The notes beneath the pieces were generated by a model. It did not search any database and had not been told where the DNA came from. It saw only the letters and a program-made list of their open reading frames with translations. Of a stretch of 64,000 nucleotides of DNA, positions 8,601-20,000 are shown piece by piece. Both the position numbers and the translations under genes were made by a program. Every line of letters begins with the position of its first letter. Position 1 is the first letter of the stretch. This DNA is from JAPORK01 sp026710285 (GTDB lineage: Bacteria; Pseudomonadota; Gammaproteobacteria; Pseudomonadales; Endozoicomonadaceae), in the NCBI GenBank assembly GCA_965201045.1, contig OZ241746.1, positions 1,612,001 through 1,676,000 on the forward strand, read 5' to 3'.

Positions 8601-11214
8601 TACTTTTATATGGAAGTATAATCTTTTAGGTTTGCCGGTGAGTCAGTTAACAGATTATAGAGAACAGTGGTTTTGTAGTTATGATCCGGTAACACTAAAA
8701 TTGCAAAGTAAAACAGATAATACCGGGACTACCATTTATACTTACAGTGATGATGGCTTACTACAAACCTTAGTTCATAAAGGGAAAAACAGTTATTCAA
8801 ATTATCAGTTACAATGGTGGTATGATAATAACCGGCGCATAATTAGTAGAACAGATATTTCAGGAAATAAAATACAAAACTCATATGACAGCCTGAATCA
8901 CATATCCGGAGTAAAATATCTTCCTAAAGATAAAAATTCTGCTGAAACAATATTTAAACCATTTTATGATAGCTTTTCCCGTATTCACTCTATTGACTAT
9001 GGTGGTCAGATATATCGTACTATTCATTATGATATATGGGGAAATAAAGAGCAGATAACTGATACACAGGCAACACAGTTAATTTCACAGTGGCATTTTC
9101 AGTATGATATCAATGGTAATATTACCCTGCTCAAACAGACAGTAGAAAAAAATAAATACAGCTTGCTACGCTACCGATATGACACTCTGGATAATTTGAC
9201 TCAAATGACTTGTAATGGTTCATCCGGCTTACCTTTATGCCCACGTGATACGGCATTTTCAGGATCAGGGATGGCGCAACCACCTGTAATTACCCGTCAG
9301 GACTATACTTTTACATCACTAAATAGAATCTCTGCTGTTCGGGAAACATTGCAAAATATACAACAGCATAAAACGATGAATAAGGTTGTCAATTATCTTT
9401 ATAATCATACTTCAGTACCCTTACGTCTACAGCAAATTAGCACTGCATGGAATCAGTATCATACGGCTATAAATAATTTTACATATGATAAATCTGGTAA
9501 CATGAAAGTGGACGGAGAAGGCAACTACATTACTTATAATGCTATGAATGAAATCACTAAAGTTATTTCTGCGGTAGGAAAGCAAAGTGATTATGCTTAT
9601 GATGGAAGTGGCAGGCAAGTGATGGTAAAAAGTCCTGCTGGTGTCAGCTATCTCTTTTATAGTGGAAGCAATCTGATTAATGAAAAAATAATCATTCCGG
9701 GAGAAAAGAGACATATTACTGGTTATTTGGGTGTTGCTAAAACCACAGATGGACTAATCAGTGAATATTATGAGAGTAGTTATAAGGGTGATATTACGGG
9801 AGTTTTTAAAAAACAACCGACAAGTAAACATTACCAACTGTCTGAGCGTAACATTTATAGTCCTTATGGCATGGTATGGTGTAGCAATACGACAGTAAAA
9901 TCTTTGTATCAGCAAACACTGTATGGGTTTGATGGTGAACGAACCGATCCTGCAACAAAATGGCAGTTTTTAGGTGAAGGACACAGAACGTATAATCCAC
10001 AACAGCGCTATTTTGTCAGTGAAGATCCGATCGGTGGCGGTTATGCTTTTGGCAGTAATAATCCGGTCATGAACACAGATCATTCCGGCAACAGTCCCGA
10101 ATGGCTGGGTACTATCTTCAAATGGACAGGTTACATAAGCACGCTGGGACTTAGTGCACTCAATAAGCGCTGGGCTAATATCACAGCGGCGGTTATTCAG
10201 GCAGGGCTCACTATTGCAGGGGTAGGAGCAACTTTTGCCAGTGCAGGTTCTTTTGCATTGGGGGGCGTCGTTTCCGGTACAGCAGCTGTCGGTAGTGTTC
10301 CCATAATAGCGGCAGCACTCCCTGCTAATAAAGGACTTAATATCGCAGGCAGCATTATTGGTATGACAGAAATGGCTGTTGCAGCAGTTGCTACAGCAGG
10401 AAGTTTTTTTGCCGGTTTCTGTGGAGCTGTTAATGAAACAGAGGTATCCATGGTTCCTTTTTGTATGTTCAAAGCTAAGTCCTCAGAGTGGGTTGGTCCA
10501 TCCGGATCAGCATCTTTAGAGGATTCATGTATTGGTATCAATACATATTTTCTGGCAGGCTCATCGTTAATTAGACCTGAATCAACGACTGATGATGTAT
10601 TTAAATCTTTATATAGTGGGCAAATACAAACTTACTTATACACGAGGTTATTTGGTTTTATTAGGGGTGGAAAATTGGAGATAAGTTCTAAAGAACAACT
10701 TATGAGCACATGGAAATTTTTATGTAATTCGCCATTTAACGATAATATAGCTTGTGACACGGGTGCTGTTTTATTAACAGCTTATTTTAATCAACGATGT
10801 ATAGATGTTGAGTCATTGGCAGATTTTCTGGCTGCACGCAAACCTTATGCAGATGAAGTTGAAGTTTTTTCCTCAGATCATCCTTATATTCATGCTTTAA
10901 AAAAAGTATTATCTTCAATGGCCACTCTTGGAAGAAAATATAATAGTGTATCTTATACTGGAAGCATAAAAACTCTTGGTAAGAAAAGAGGATATGCTGC
11001 GATTATTAGTGGTGGTGACGGTCATATAGCTGTGGTGAAAAAAAACGGACCGAAAGATAAGTACCGATGGGATGTATACCAATTTGATGGTGACAATTTA
11101 TTATTGATTCATTCATGTCAAGATTATACACAGTTCTTTCTGAATAGTAGAACAGGGAACGTGGTTATAAATGGTTATATGCCAATAGGTTCAAAAGATA
11201 TGCCTGGATTATGA
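5668..11214 (+). CDS. secreted RHS/YD-repeat protein, copy 1 (1848 aa)
   Basis: This is a large exported RHS/YD-repeat protein. RHS proteins form hollow beta-shells that enclose or present a C-terminal effector domain. Residues 1-35 look like a Sec signal peptide. Residues ~75-170 hold a conserved N-terminal block (WSNAFNFKK, GSLLSNFG, GWSWNLTHF). From ~480 to ~1420 come YD-type repeats such as YDEWDRP, YDQYGRIAKRSG, YDSLGRLTDTINP and YDGSGRQV. The RHS core boundary is at ~1447-1480 (RYFVSEDPIGGG, AFGSNN, DHSGN). A Gly/Ala-rich hydrophobic region at ~1505-1590 could insert in a membrane. The C-terminal tip (~1620-1848) carries Cys1696 (IACDTGA), His1786 (GDGHIAVV) and Asp1807 (YQFDGDN). No immunity-type gene follows; the next unit starts 125 bp later. 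I know of no family for the tip. No strong Shine-Dalgarno sequence is seen. The start is chosen because the leader is conserved in all units. Confidence 0.85.
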   Translation: MLTLFKKKYSHYSVILIFTFLYTTNLLCILSDKQQYTYSGNYDGNINKQHNSINKQGSVIKKDKKQHKAYLSESEEITPWSNAFNFKKFWVTSVDPRTGILSAHIKTGSLLSNFGHGPDIDLEINYNSNTLADPDRLGTGWSWNLTHFSLVTHQLTTSFGQNFYLKEQSDGHWWPQYHKLHDISIRGTINRHFVITYANGLRETLNHEGYEIRLEQQDGWSVYFHYIPGTHLLQSITDDERHSILLRKSAQHTTIISKGNRGQSVAVSLYQKNNQLQRIALLSFNHKKNSTIHIHYIHNFITRVDYPSGLSTRLTYNCKDAMRVPLQYSGLPSSLCVVVKKMTDPGFGEPVMINYYRYSEINTNAHNYLGFNAGTDIIKNSTQDRLFNAPVNYTYTTENDNGITREVYIYNKYHLLIYNQQISDRTNNILSETHYFFCRTDKDNGCAHTTFDNLPVTYSLPLKIVTTVWNKETDQSLKTTVTAKYDFQGRAVWKKDAYGRVTVIHYCPIKGDTACPPAPELWFFSRLTESVTMYPAHVKINEIPIYPTTTYNYYKKENNYNDKGYILVVDHQVQQAGKQQLITTWSYYHDTDNLLTYGLLKQTVLTDNQSKTIPVIKDYYYTKSLDNHTKTAYSAIELSADKRQFSSYTTTSLFTNQILEEADAKRKNIIRYYYDEWDRPVEIKSAAGTVFAASVYYSYILSPTLNQVLLTAPNGLQQKIIFDGAGRALMHFSEAINANGKRQYERWLPIQKIIYDQYGRIAKRSGYNINEKGNAEAVNITQDYDDTGRVIHVYLPDGGVSFTDYDDVDRCVISYQKNKKGEYSVTAVARANVLNKPVKQWILPSSINPQRYSLRSLCLDSDKQPVARVSAIAYDGLGRKILIKDPAGKIIRLHYDSLGRLTDTINPVGDRVHQIYNMTGQVVQTWAYPVSGGRYLLSSANYNAAGQLHWSAGEDGKKTFYAYTENGKLAMVTTPGKHTFIWKYNLLGLPVSQLTDYREQWFCSYDPVTLKLQSKTDNTGTTIYTYSDDGLLQTLVHKGKNSYSNYQLQWWYDNNRRIISRTDISGNKIQNSYDSLNHISGVKYLPKDKNSAETIFKPFYDSFSRIHSIDYGGQIYRTIHYDIWGNKEQITDTQATQLISQWHFQYDINGNITLLKQTVEKNKYSLLRYRYDTLDNLTQMTCNGSSGLPLCPRDTAFSGSGMAQPPVITRQDYTFTSLNRISAVRETLQNIQQHKTMNKVVNYLYNHTSVPLRLQQISTAWNQYHTAINNFTYDKSGNMKVDGEGNYITYNAMNEITKVISAVGKQSDYAYDGSGRQVMVKSPAGVSYLFYSGSNLINEKIIIPGEKRHITGYLGVAKTTDGLISEYYESSYKGDITGVFKKQPTSKHYQLSERNIYSPYGMVWCSNTTVKSLYQQTLYGFDGERTDPATKWQFLGEGHRTYNPQQRYFVSEDPIGGGYAFGSNNPVMNTDHSGNSPEWLGTIFKWTGYISTLGLSALNKRWANITAAVIQAGLTIAGVGATFASAGSFALGGVVSGTAAVGSVPIIAAALPANKGLNIAGSIIGMTEMAVAAVATAGSFFAGFCGAVNETEVSMVPFCMFKAKSSEWVGPSGSASLEDSCIGINTYFLAGSSLIRPESTTDDVFKSLYSGQIQTYLYTRLFGFIRGGKLEISSKEQLMSTWKFLCNSPFNDNIACDTGAVLLTAYFNQRCIDVESLADFLAARKPYADEVEVFSSDHPYIHALKKVLSSMATLGRKYNSVSYTGSIKTLGKKRGYAAIISGGDGHIAVVKKNGPKDKYRWDVYQFDGDNLLLIHSCQDYTQFFLNSRTGNVVINGYMPIGSKDMPGL

Positions 11215-11339
11215 AGATGTATATGCTATTTTTAATTAAAAATTCTTAGTCGTGTTTTTAAATGATTAATGTGTAATTATTTTAATCAAACAGTTTTAAA
11301 CATAACACATTTTATTAATCAACTATTTGATGCTAATTA

Positions 11340-14300
11340 ATGATAACTTTATTCAAAAAAAAATATTCACATTGTTCTATGATATTAATTTTTACATTTT
11401 TATATACAACTAATCTATTGTGTATATTGTTAGATAAACAACAATACACTTATTCTGGTCATTATGATGGCAATGTTAATAAACAATATAATAAAATAAA
11501 TAAACAAGGAGCCATAATAAAAACAGACAAAAAACAACATAAGACTTATTTGTCTGAATCAGAAGAGACAACTCCTTGGTCTAATGCATTTAATTTCAAA
11601 AAATTTTTGGGAACATCCGTTGATCCACGAACAGGCATTCTTTCTGCTCATATTAAAACAGGGAGTTTGCTTAGTAATTTTGGGCATGGTCCTGATATTG
11701 ATCTTGAAATTAATTACAACAGCAATACTTTAGCGGATCCTGATGGACTGGGAACAGGGTGGAGCTGGAATTTAACACATTTCAGTCTGCTTACACATCA
11801 ACTCACAACTTCATTTGGTCAAAATTTTTATCTGAAAGAGCAGTCTGATGGTCACTGGTGGCCACAATACCATAAACTTCATGATATTAGTATCAGAGGC
11901 ACTATTAACAGACATTTTATTATTACCTATGCCAATGGTTTGCGGGAAACACTTAACCACGAAGGCTATGAAGTACGTCTTGAGCAGCAGGATGGATGGA
12001 GTGTATATTTTCATTATATTCCCGGAACACATCTGCTGCAATCCATCACAGATGATGAAAGACACTCTATTTTATTACGCAAATCAGCACAGCATACTAC
12101 TATTATCAGCAAAGGAAATAGGGGACAATCAGTTGCAGTATCGTTATATCAAAAAAATAATCAACTACAACGTATTGTACTCCTTGCATTTAATCATAAA
12201 AAAAACAGCACTATTCATATTCACTATATACATAACTTTATTACACGTGTTGACCATCCTTCCGGGCTGAGTACTCGGTTCACTTATAATTGTAAAGATG
12301 CAATGAAAGTTCCGCTACAGTACTCCGATTTACCTTCTTCGCTATGTGTTGTTGTAAAAAAAATGACTGATCCTGGTTTTGGAGAGCCTGTAATAATCAG
12401 TTATTACCGATATAGTAAAATCAATGCCAATGCACACAATTATCTTGGTCTTAATACAGGTACAGATATTATAAAGAACTCAACACAGGACAGATTATTT
12501 AATGCACCGGTAAATTATACTTATACGACAGAGCAGGATAATGGAATTGCTCGGGAAATCTATACCTATAATAAATATCACCTACTCATTTATGATCAAC
12601 AAATTAGCGATCGAACTAATCACATTTTGTCAGAAACGCAATACTTCTTCTGCAGAACTGATAAAGATAATGGTTGTGCACACACTACTTTTGATAATTT
12701 GCCTGTCACTTATAGTTTACCTTTAAAGATAGTAACAACAGTATGGAATAAAGAGACAGACCAGTCATTAAAGACGACTGTAATAGTAAAATATGATTTT
12801 CATGGAAGGGCTGTATGGAAAAAAGATGCTTACGGGCGTGTAACGGTAATACACTATTGTCCGGTTACAGGTAATACAGCTTGTCCTCCGGCGCCTGAAC
12901 CATGGTTTTTTAGCACATTAACTGAATCTGTTACACTGTATCCTGCACATGTAAAAATAAATGAAAGTCCAGTCTATCCAACGACAACTTATAACTATTA
13001 TAAGAAAGAAAATAATTATAATGGCAAAGGTTATATGCTGATGCTTGATCATCAGGTACAACAGGCAGGCATAAAACAATTAATAACATCTCGTTCTTAT
13101 TATCATGATACTGATAATCTTTTAACTTATGGATTGTTAAAGCAAACAGTTCTTACTGACAATCAGAGTAAAACAACTTCGGTAATTAAAGATTATTACT
13201 ACATTAAGAGTTTGGATAATCATACCAAAATGACTTACAGTGCGATTGAGTTATCTTCTGATAAGCGTCAGTTTTCATCTTATACTACAACCAGTTTATT
13301 CACCAATCAGGTATTAGAGGAATCTGATGCAAAAAGAAAAAATATTATCCATTATTATTATGATGAGTGGGACAGACCTATAAAAACCATAAGTGCTGCA
13401 GGCACTATATTTGCAGCCAGTGTTTACTATTCTTACATAGTATCACCAACACTTAATCAGGTTTTACTAACAGCACCAAATGGATTGCAGCAAAAAATTA
13501 TTTTTGATGGTGCAGGCAGAGCACTCATGCATTTTTCTGAAGCAATTAATGCAAATGGTAAGCGGCAATATGGACGCTGGTTACCAATACAAAAAAACAT
13601 ATATGATCAGTATGGTCGTATAGCGAAAAGAAGTGGCTACAATATTGATGCAGTAGGTAATGCTGAGGCTGTGAATATAACTCAGGATTATGACGACACA
13701 GGAAGAGTAATCCACGTTTATTTACCTGACGGAGGAGTCAGCTTTACTGATTATGATGATGTTGACAGATGTGTAATCAGTTATCAAAAAAATAAAAAGG
13801 GAGAATACTCTGTTACAGCTGTTGCCCGAGCTAATGTGCTTAACAAACCGGTAAAACAATGGATATTACCTTCTTCAATAAATCCACAACGCTATTCAGT
13901 CAGATCACTTTGCCTTGATAGCGACAAACGTCCAGTTGCCAGAATTTCTGCAATCACTTATGACGGGTTTGGAAGAAAAGTTTTAATAAAAGACCCGGCA
14001 GGAAAAATTATCAGGCTGCATTATGACGCTTTAGGGCGGCTCACTGACACGATAAATCCGGTCGGAGACAGGGTACACCAGGTATATAATATGACAGGGC
14101 AAGTTGTTCAGACATGGGCATACCCTGTATCAGGTGGACGTTATCTGTTGTCGTCTGCTGATTACAATACAGCCGGTCAGTTGCGCTGGAATGCAGGAGA
14201 AGACGGAAAGCAAACTTTTTATACTTATACAGAAAATGGTAAGCTTGCAATGGTGACAACCCCGGCAAAACATATTTTTACCTGGAAGTATAATATTTTA

Positions 14301-16889
14301 GATCTGCCTGTAAGTCAGTTTACAGATAATAAAAATCAATGGTCTTGTAGTTATGATCCGGTAACACTAAAATTGCAAAGTAAAACAGATAATACCGGGA
14401 CTACTAATTATACTTACAGTGATGATGGCTTACTACAAACCTTAGTTCATAAAGGGAAAAACAGTTATTCAAATTATCAGTTACAATGGTTGTATGATAA
14501 TAACCGGCGCATAATTAGTAGAACAGATATTTCAGGAAATAAAATACAAAACTCATATGACAGCCTGAATCGTATATCTGCAGTGAAATATCTTCCTAAA
14601 GATAAAAGTTCTGCTGAAACAATATTTAAACCATTTTATGATAGCTTTTCCCGTATTCATTCTGTTGACTATGGTGGTCAGATATATCGTATTATTCACT
14701 ATGATATATGGGGAAATAAAGAGCAGATAACTGATATCCAGGCAACACAGTTAATTTCACAATGGCGTTTTCATTATGATATCAATGGTAATATTTCCCT
14801 GCTCAAACAGACAGCAGAAAAAAATAAATACAGCTTACTACGCTACCGATATGACGCTCTGGATAATTTGACTCAAATGACTTGTAATGGTTCATCCGGC
14901 TTACCTTTATGCCCGCGTGAGACGGCATTTTCAGGATCGGAAATGGCACAACCACCTGTAATTACCCGTCAGGATTATACTTTTACATCACTAAATAGAA
15001 TCTCTGCTGTTCGGGAAACATTGCAAAATATACAACAGCATAAAATGATTAATAAGGTCATTAATTATCTTTATAATAATACTTCAGTACCCTTACGTCT
15101 GCAGCAAATCAATACTGCATGGAATCAATATCATACGGCTATAAATAATTTTACATATGATAAATCTGGTAATATGAGAGTAGACGGAGGAGGCAATTAC
15201 ATTACTTATAACGCTATGAATGAAATCACTAAAGTTATTTCTGCGGCAGGAAAGCAAAGTGATTATATCTATGATGGAAGTGGCAGGCAAGTGATGGAAA
15301 AAAGTTCTGCTGGTGTCAGCTATCTCTTTTATAGTGGAAGCAATCTGATTAATGAAAAAATAATCAGTCCGGGAGAAAATAGCCATATTACTGGTTATCT
15401 GGGTGTTGCTAAAACCACAGACGGACTAATCAGTGAATATTATGAGAGTAGTTATAAAGGTGATATTACGGGAGTTTTAAAAAGACAATCGACAGGCAGA
15501 CATTACCAGCTGGCTGAGCGTAACATTTATAGCCCTTATGGCATGGTGTGGTGTAGCAATACGACAGTAAAATCCTTATATCAGCAGACACTACATGGGT
15601 TTGATGGTGAGCGAACTGATCCTGCCACAAAATGGCAGTTTTTAGGTGAAGGACACAGAACGTATAATCCACAACAGCGCTATTTTGTTAGTGAAGATCC
15701 GATCGGTAGCGGTTATGCTTTTGGCAGTAATAATCCGGTTATGAACACAGATCCTTCCGGTAACAGCCCCGAGTGGCTGGGTGCTATCTTTAAATGGACA
15801 GGCTATATAAGCACGCTGGGACTTAGTGCGCTCAATAAGCGTTGGGCTAATATTACAGCGGCGTTTATTCAGGCAGGGCTCACTATTGCAGGCATGGGAG
15901 CAACTGTTGCTAGTGCAGGTTCTTTTGTATTGGGGGGTGTCGTTGCTGGTACAGCAGCTGTTGGTAGTGTGTCCGTAGTGGCGGCAGCACTCCCTGCTAA
16001 TAAAGGGCTTAATATCGCAGGCAGTATCATTGGTATGACAGAAATGGCTGTTGCAGCCGTTGCTACAGCAGGAAGTTTTTTTGCCGGTTTCTGTGGAGCT
16101 GTTAATGAAACAGAATTATCCACGGTTCCTTTTCGTATGTTAAAGGCTAAGTCCTCAGAATGGGTTGGTCCATCCGGGTCAGCATCTTTAGAGGATTCAT
16201 GTATTGGTGCGAATACATATTTTCTGGTAGATCCATCGTTATTTAGACTTGAATCAACTGCTGATGCTATATTTAAATCTTTATATAGTGGGCAAATACA
16301 AACTTACTTATACACGAAGTTATCTGGTTTTATTAACTGTGGAAAATTTTTGGAGATAAGTTCTAAAGAACAAATTATGGGCATATGGAAAGTTTTATGT
16401 AATTCGCCATTTAATGATAATATAGCTTGTGACACCGGCGCTATTTTATTAGCAGCTTATTTTAATGAACGGCTTATAGATGTTGAGGTATTGACAGATT
16501 TTCTGGTTGAACGCAAACCTTATGCAGATATAAATGAAGTTTTTTCCTCAGATCATCCTTATATCCATGCTTTAAGAAAAATATTATATTCAATAACCAC
16601 TCGTAGAAGAGTATATAATAATATATCCTATCATCGAAACGTAAACATTCTCAGTTCGAGAGACGGACATGCTGCGATTATTAGTGGTGGTGACGGTCAT
16701 ATAGCTGTGGTGAAAAAAAACGGACCGAAAGATAAGTACCAATGGAGTGTATACCAATTTGATGGTGACAATTTATTATTGAATCATACATGTAACAATT
16801 ATAAACAGTTCTTTCTGAACAGTAAAACAGGGAGAATAGTTATAAATGGTTATATGCGAATAGGTTCAAAAGATATGCCTGCATTATGA
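11340..16889 (+). CDS. secreted RHS/YD-repeat protein, copy 2 (1849 aa)
   Basis: This is the second intact unit, nearly collinear with copy 1 through the signal peptide, YD repeats, core boundary (YFVSEDPIGSG) and Gly/Ala-rich segment. The tip is the most variable part: residues between the hydrophobic region and IACDTGA, and the stretch after YIHALRK, differ substantially. The IACDTGA Cys, GGDGHIAVV His and YQFDGD Asp are kept. A 10-bp insertion relative to the other copies separates the ancestral ATG (11330) from the coding frame. The ATG at 11340, created by the insertion, restores an in-frame start with the leader MITLFKKKYS. As in copy 1, only the AT-rich spacer follows. Confidence 0.85.
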   Translation: MITLFKKKYSHCSMILIFTFLYTTNLLCILLDKQQYTYSGHYDGNVNKQYNKINKQGAIIKTDKKQHKTYLSESEETTPWSNAFNFKKFLGTSVDPRTGILSAHIKTGSLLSNFGHGPDIDLEINYNSNTLADPDGLGTGWSWNLTHFSLLTHQLTTSFGQNFYLKEQSDGHWWPQYHKLHDISIRGTINRHFIITYANGLRETLNHEGYEVRLEQQDGWSVYFHYIPGTHLLQSITDDERHSILLRKSAQHTTIISKGNRGQSVAVSLYQKNNQLQRIVLLAFNHKKNSTIHIHYIHNFITRVDHPSGLSTRFTYNCKDAMKVPLQYSDLPSSLCVVVKKMTDPGFGEPVIISYYRYSKINANAHNYLGLNTGTDIIKNSTQDRLFNAPVNYTYTTEQDNGIAREIYTYNKYHLLIYDQQISDRTNHILSETQYFFCRTDKDNGCAHTTFDNLPVTYSLPLKIVTTVWNKETDQSLKTTVIVKYDFHGRAVWKKDAYGRVTVIHYCPVTGNTACPPAPEPWFFSTLTESVTLYPAHVKINESPVYPTTTYNYYKKENNYNGKGYMLMLDHQVQQAGIKQLITSRSYYHDTDNLLTYGLLKQTVLTDNQSKTTSVIKDYYYIKSLDNHTKMTYSAIELSSDKRQFSSYTTTSLFTNQVLEESDAKRKNIIHYYYDEWDRPIKTISAAGTIFAASVYYSYIVSPTLNQVLLTAPNGLQQKIIFDGAGRALMHFSEAINANGKRQYGRWLPIQKNIYDQYGRIAKRSGYNIDAVGNAEAVNITQDYDDTGRVIHVYLPDGGVSFTDYDDVDRCVISYQKNKKGEYSVTAVARANVLNKPVKQWILPSSINPQRYSVRSLCLDSDKRPVARISAITYDGFGRKVLIKDPAGKIIRLHYDALGRLTDTINPVGDRVHQVYNMTGQVVQTWAYPVSGGRYLLSSADYNTAGQLRWNAGEDGKQTFYTYTENGKLAMVTTPAKHIFTWKYNILDLPVSQFTDNKNQWSCSYDPVTLKLQSKTDNTGTTNYTYSDDGLLQTLVHKGKNSYSNYQLQWLYDNNRRIISRTDISGNKIQNSYDSLNRISAVKYLPKDKSSAETIFKPFYDSFSRIHSVDYGGQIYRIIHYDIWGNKEQITDIQATQLISQWRFHYDINGNISLLKQTAEKNKYSLLRYRYDALDNLTQMTCNGSSGLPLCPRETAFSGSEMAQPPVITRQDYTFTSLNRISAVRETLQNIQQHKMINKVINYLYNNTSVPLRLQQINTAWNQYHTAINNFTYDKSGNMRVDGGGNYITYNAMNEITKVISAAGKQSDYIYDGSGRQVMEKSSAGVSYLFYSGSNLINEKIISPGENSHITGYLGVAKTTDGLISEYYESSYKGDITGVLKRQSTGRHYQLAERNIYSPYGMVWCSNTTVKSLYQQTLHGFDGERTDPATKWQFLGEGHRTYNPQQRYFVSEDPIGSGYAFGSNNPVMNTDPSGNSPEWLGAIFKWTGYISTLGLSALNKRWANITAAFIQAGLTIAGMGATVASAGSFVLGGVVAGTAAVGSVSVVAAALPANKGLNIAGSIIGMTEMAVAAVATAGSFFAGFCGAVNETELSTVPFRMLKAKSSEWVGPSGSASLEDSCIGANTYFLVDPSLFRLESTADAIFKSLYSGQIQTYLYTKLSGFINCGKFLEISSKEQIMGIWKVLCNSPFNDNIACDTGAILLAAYFNERLIDVEVLTDFLVERKPYADINEVFSSDHPYIHALRKILYSITTRRRVYNNISYHRNVNILSSRDGHAAIISGGDGHIAVVKKNGPKDKYQWSVYQFDGDNLLLNHTCNNYKQFFLNSKTGRIVINGYMRIGSKDMPAL

Positions 16890-17004
16890 TGATGTATGTA
16901 CTATTTTTAATTAAAAATTCTTAGCCTTGTTTTTAAATGATTAATATATAATTATTTTAATCAAACAGTTTTAAACATAACACATTTTATTAATCAACTA
17001 TTTA

Positions 17005-20000
17005 ATGCTAACTTTATTCAAAAAAAAATATTCACATTGTTCTGTGATATTAATTTTTACATTTTTATATACAACTAATCTATTGTGTATATTGTCAGAT
17101 AAACAAAAATACACTTATTCTGGTAATTATGATAGCAATGTCAATAAACAACATAATACAATAAATAGACAAGGATCCGTAATAAAAATAGATAAAAAGC
17201 AACATAAGACGTATTTATCTGAATCAGAAGAAACAGTTTCGTGGTCTAATGCATTTAATTTCAAAAAAATTTGGGGAACGTCCGTTGATCCATGAACAGG
17301 CATTCTTTCTGCTCATATTAAAACAGGGAGTTTGCTTAGTAATTTTGGGCATGGTCCTGATATTGATCTTGAAATTAATTACAACAGTAATACTTTAGCA
17401 GATCCTGATGGGCTGGGAACAGGGTGGAGCTGGAATTTAACACATTTCAGTCTGCTTACACATCAACTCACAACTTCATTTGGTCAAAATTTTTATTTGA
17501 AAGAGCAGTCTGATGGTCACTGGTGGCCACAATACCATAAACTTCATGATATTAGTATCAGAGGCACTATTAACAGACATTTTATTATTACCTATGCCAA
17601 TGGTTTGCGGGAAACACTTAACCACGAAGGCTATGAAGTACGTCTTGAGCAGCAGGATGGATGGAGTGTATATTTTCATTATATTCCCGGAACACATCTG
17701 CTGCAATCCATCGCAGATGATGAAAGACATGCCATTTTATTACGCAGATCAGCACAAAATACTACTATTATCAGCAAAGGAAACAGGGGACAGTCCGTTG
17801 CTGTATTGTTATGTCAAAAAAATAATCAACTACAACGTATTGCACTCCGTGCATTTAACCATAAAAAAAATAGCACTATTCATATTCACTATATACAGCA
17901 CTTTATTACACGTGTTGACTATTCTTCCGGGCTGAGCACCCGGCTCACTTATAATTGTAAAGATGCAATGAGAGTTCCGCTACAATACTCCGATTTACCT
18001 TTTGCACTATGTGTTGTTGTAAAAAAAATGACTGATCCTGGTTTTGGAGAGCCTGTAATAATCAGTTATTACCGATATAGTAAAATCAATGCCAATGCGC
18101 ACAACTATCTTGGTTTTAATGCAGGCACAGATATTATAAAGGACTCAACACAAGACAGATTATTTAATGTACCGGTAAATTATACTTATACGACAGAGCA
18201 GGATAATGGAATTACTCGGGATGTCTATACCTATAATAAATATCACCTACTCATTTATGATCAACAAATTAGCGATCGAACTAATCATATTTTGTCAGAA
18301 ACGCAATACTTATTCTGCAGAACTGACAAAGATAATGGTTGTGCACATACTCCTTTTGATAACTTGCCTGTCACTTATAGTTTACCTTTAAAGATAGTAA
18401 CAACAGTATGGAATAAAGAGACAAACCAGTCATTAAAGACGACTGTAATAGTAAAATATGATTTTTATGGAAGGGCTGTATGGAAAAAAGATGCTTACGG
18501 GCGTGTAACGGTAATACACTATTGTCCGGTTACAGGTAATACAGCTTGTCCTCCGGCGCCTGAACCATGGTTTTTTAGCACATTAACTGAATCTGTTACA
18601 CTGTATCCTGCACATGTAAAAATAAATGAAAGTCCAGTCTATCCAACGACAACTTATAACTATTATAAGAAAGAAAATAATTATAATGGCAAAGGTTATA
18701 TGCTGATGCTTGATCATCAGGTACAACAGGCAGGCATAAAACAATTAATAACAGCTAGTTATTATTATCATGATACTGATAATCTTTTAACTTATGGATT
18801 GTTAAAGCAAACAGTTCTTACTGACAATCAGAGTAAAACAACTTCGGTAATTAAAGATTATTACTACATTAAGAGTTTGGATAATCATACCAAAATGACT
18901 TACAGTGCGATTGAGTTATCTTCTGATAAGCGTCAGTTTTCATCTTATACTACAACCAGTTTATTCACCAATCAAGTATTAGAGGAATCTGATGCAAAAA
19001 GAAAGAATATTATCCATTATTATTATGATGAGTGGGACAGACCTATAAAAACCATAAGTGCTGCAGGCACTATATTTGCAGCCAGTGTTTACTATTCTTA
19101 CATAGTATCACCGATACTTAATCAGGTTTTACTAACAGCACCAAATGGATTACAGCAAAAAATTATTTTTGATGGTGCAGGCAGAGCACTCATGCATTTT
19201 TCTGAAGCAATTAATGCAAATGGTAAGCGGCAATATAGGTGCTGGTTACCAATACAAAAAACCATATATGATCAGTATGGTCGTATAGCGAAGAGAAGTG
19301 GCTATAATATTGATGCAACAGGTAATGCTGAGGCAATAAATATAACTCAGGATTATAACGACACAGGAAGAGTAATCCACTTTTATTTACCTGACGGAGG
19401 AGTCAGCTTTACTGATTATGATGATGTTGACAGATGTGTAATCAGTTATCAAAAAAATAAAAAGGGAGAATACTCTGTTACAGCTGTTGCCCGAGCTAAT
19501 GTACTTAACAAACCGGTAAAACAATGGGTATTACCTTCTTCAATAAATCCACAACGCTATTCAGTCAGGTCACTTTGCCTTGATAGCGACAAACATCCAG
19601 TTGACAGAATTTCTGCAATCACTTATGACGGTTTTGGAAGAAAAGTTTTAATAAAAGACCCGGCAGGAAAAATTATCAGGCTGCATTATGACTCTTTGGG
19701 GCGACTCACTGACACGATAAATCCGACTGGAGACCGGATACACCAGATATATAACATGACAGGGCAAGTTGTTCAGACATGGGCATATCCTGTATCAGGT
19801 GGATGCTATCTGTTGTCGTCTGCTGATTATAATGCAGCCGGTCAATTGCGCTGGAGTGCAAGAGAAGACGGAAAGCAAACCTTTTATGCTTATACAGAAA
19901 ATGGTAAGCTTGCAATGGTGACAACCCCGGCAAAACATATTTTTACCTGGAAGTATAATATTTTAGATCTGCCTGTAAGCCAGTTCACAGATAATAAGAA

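Noticed and set aside
10197..10541. 114-codon minus-strand Ala/Pro/Thr-rich ORF, repeated in the later units
   Set aside because: Antisense shadow of the Gly/Ala-rich segment of the RHS proteins.
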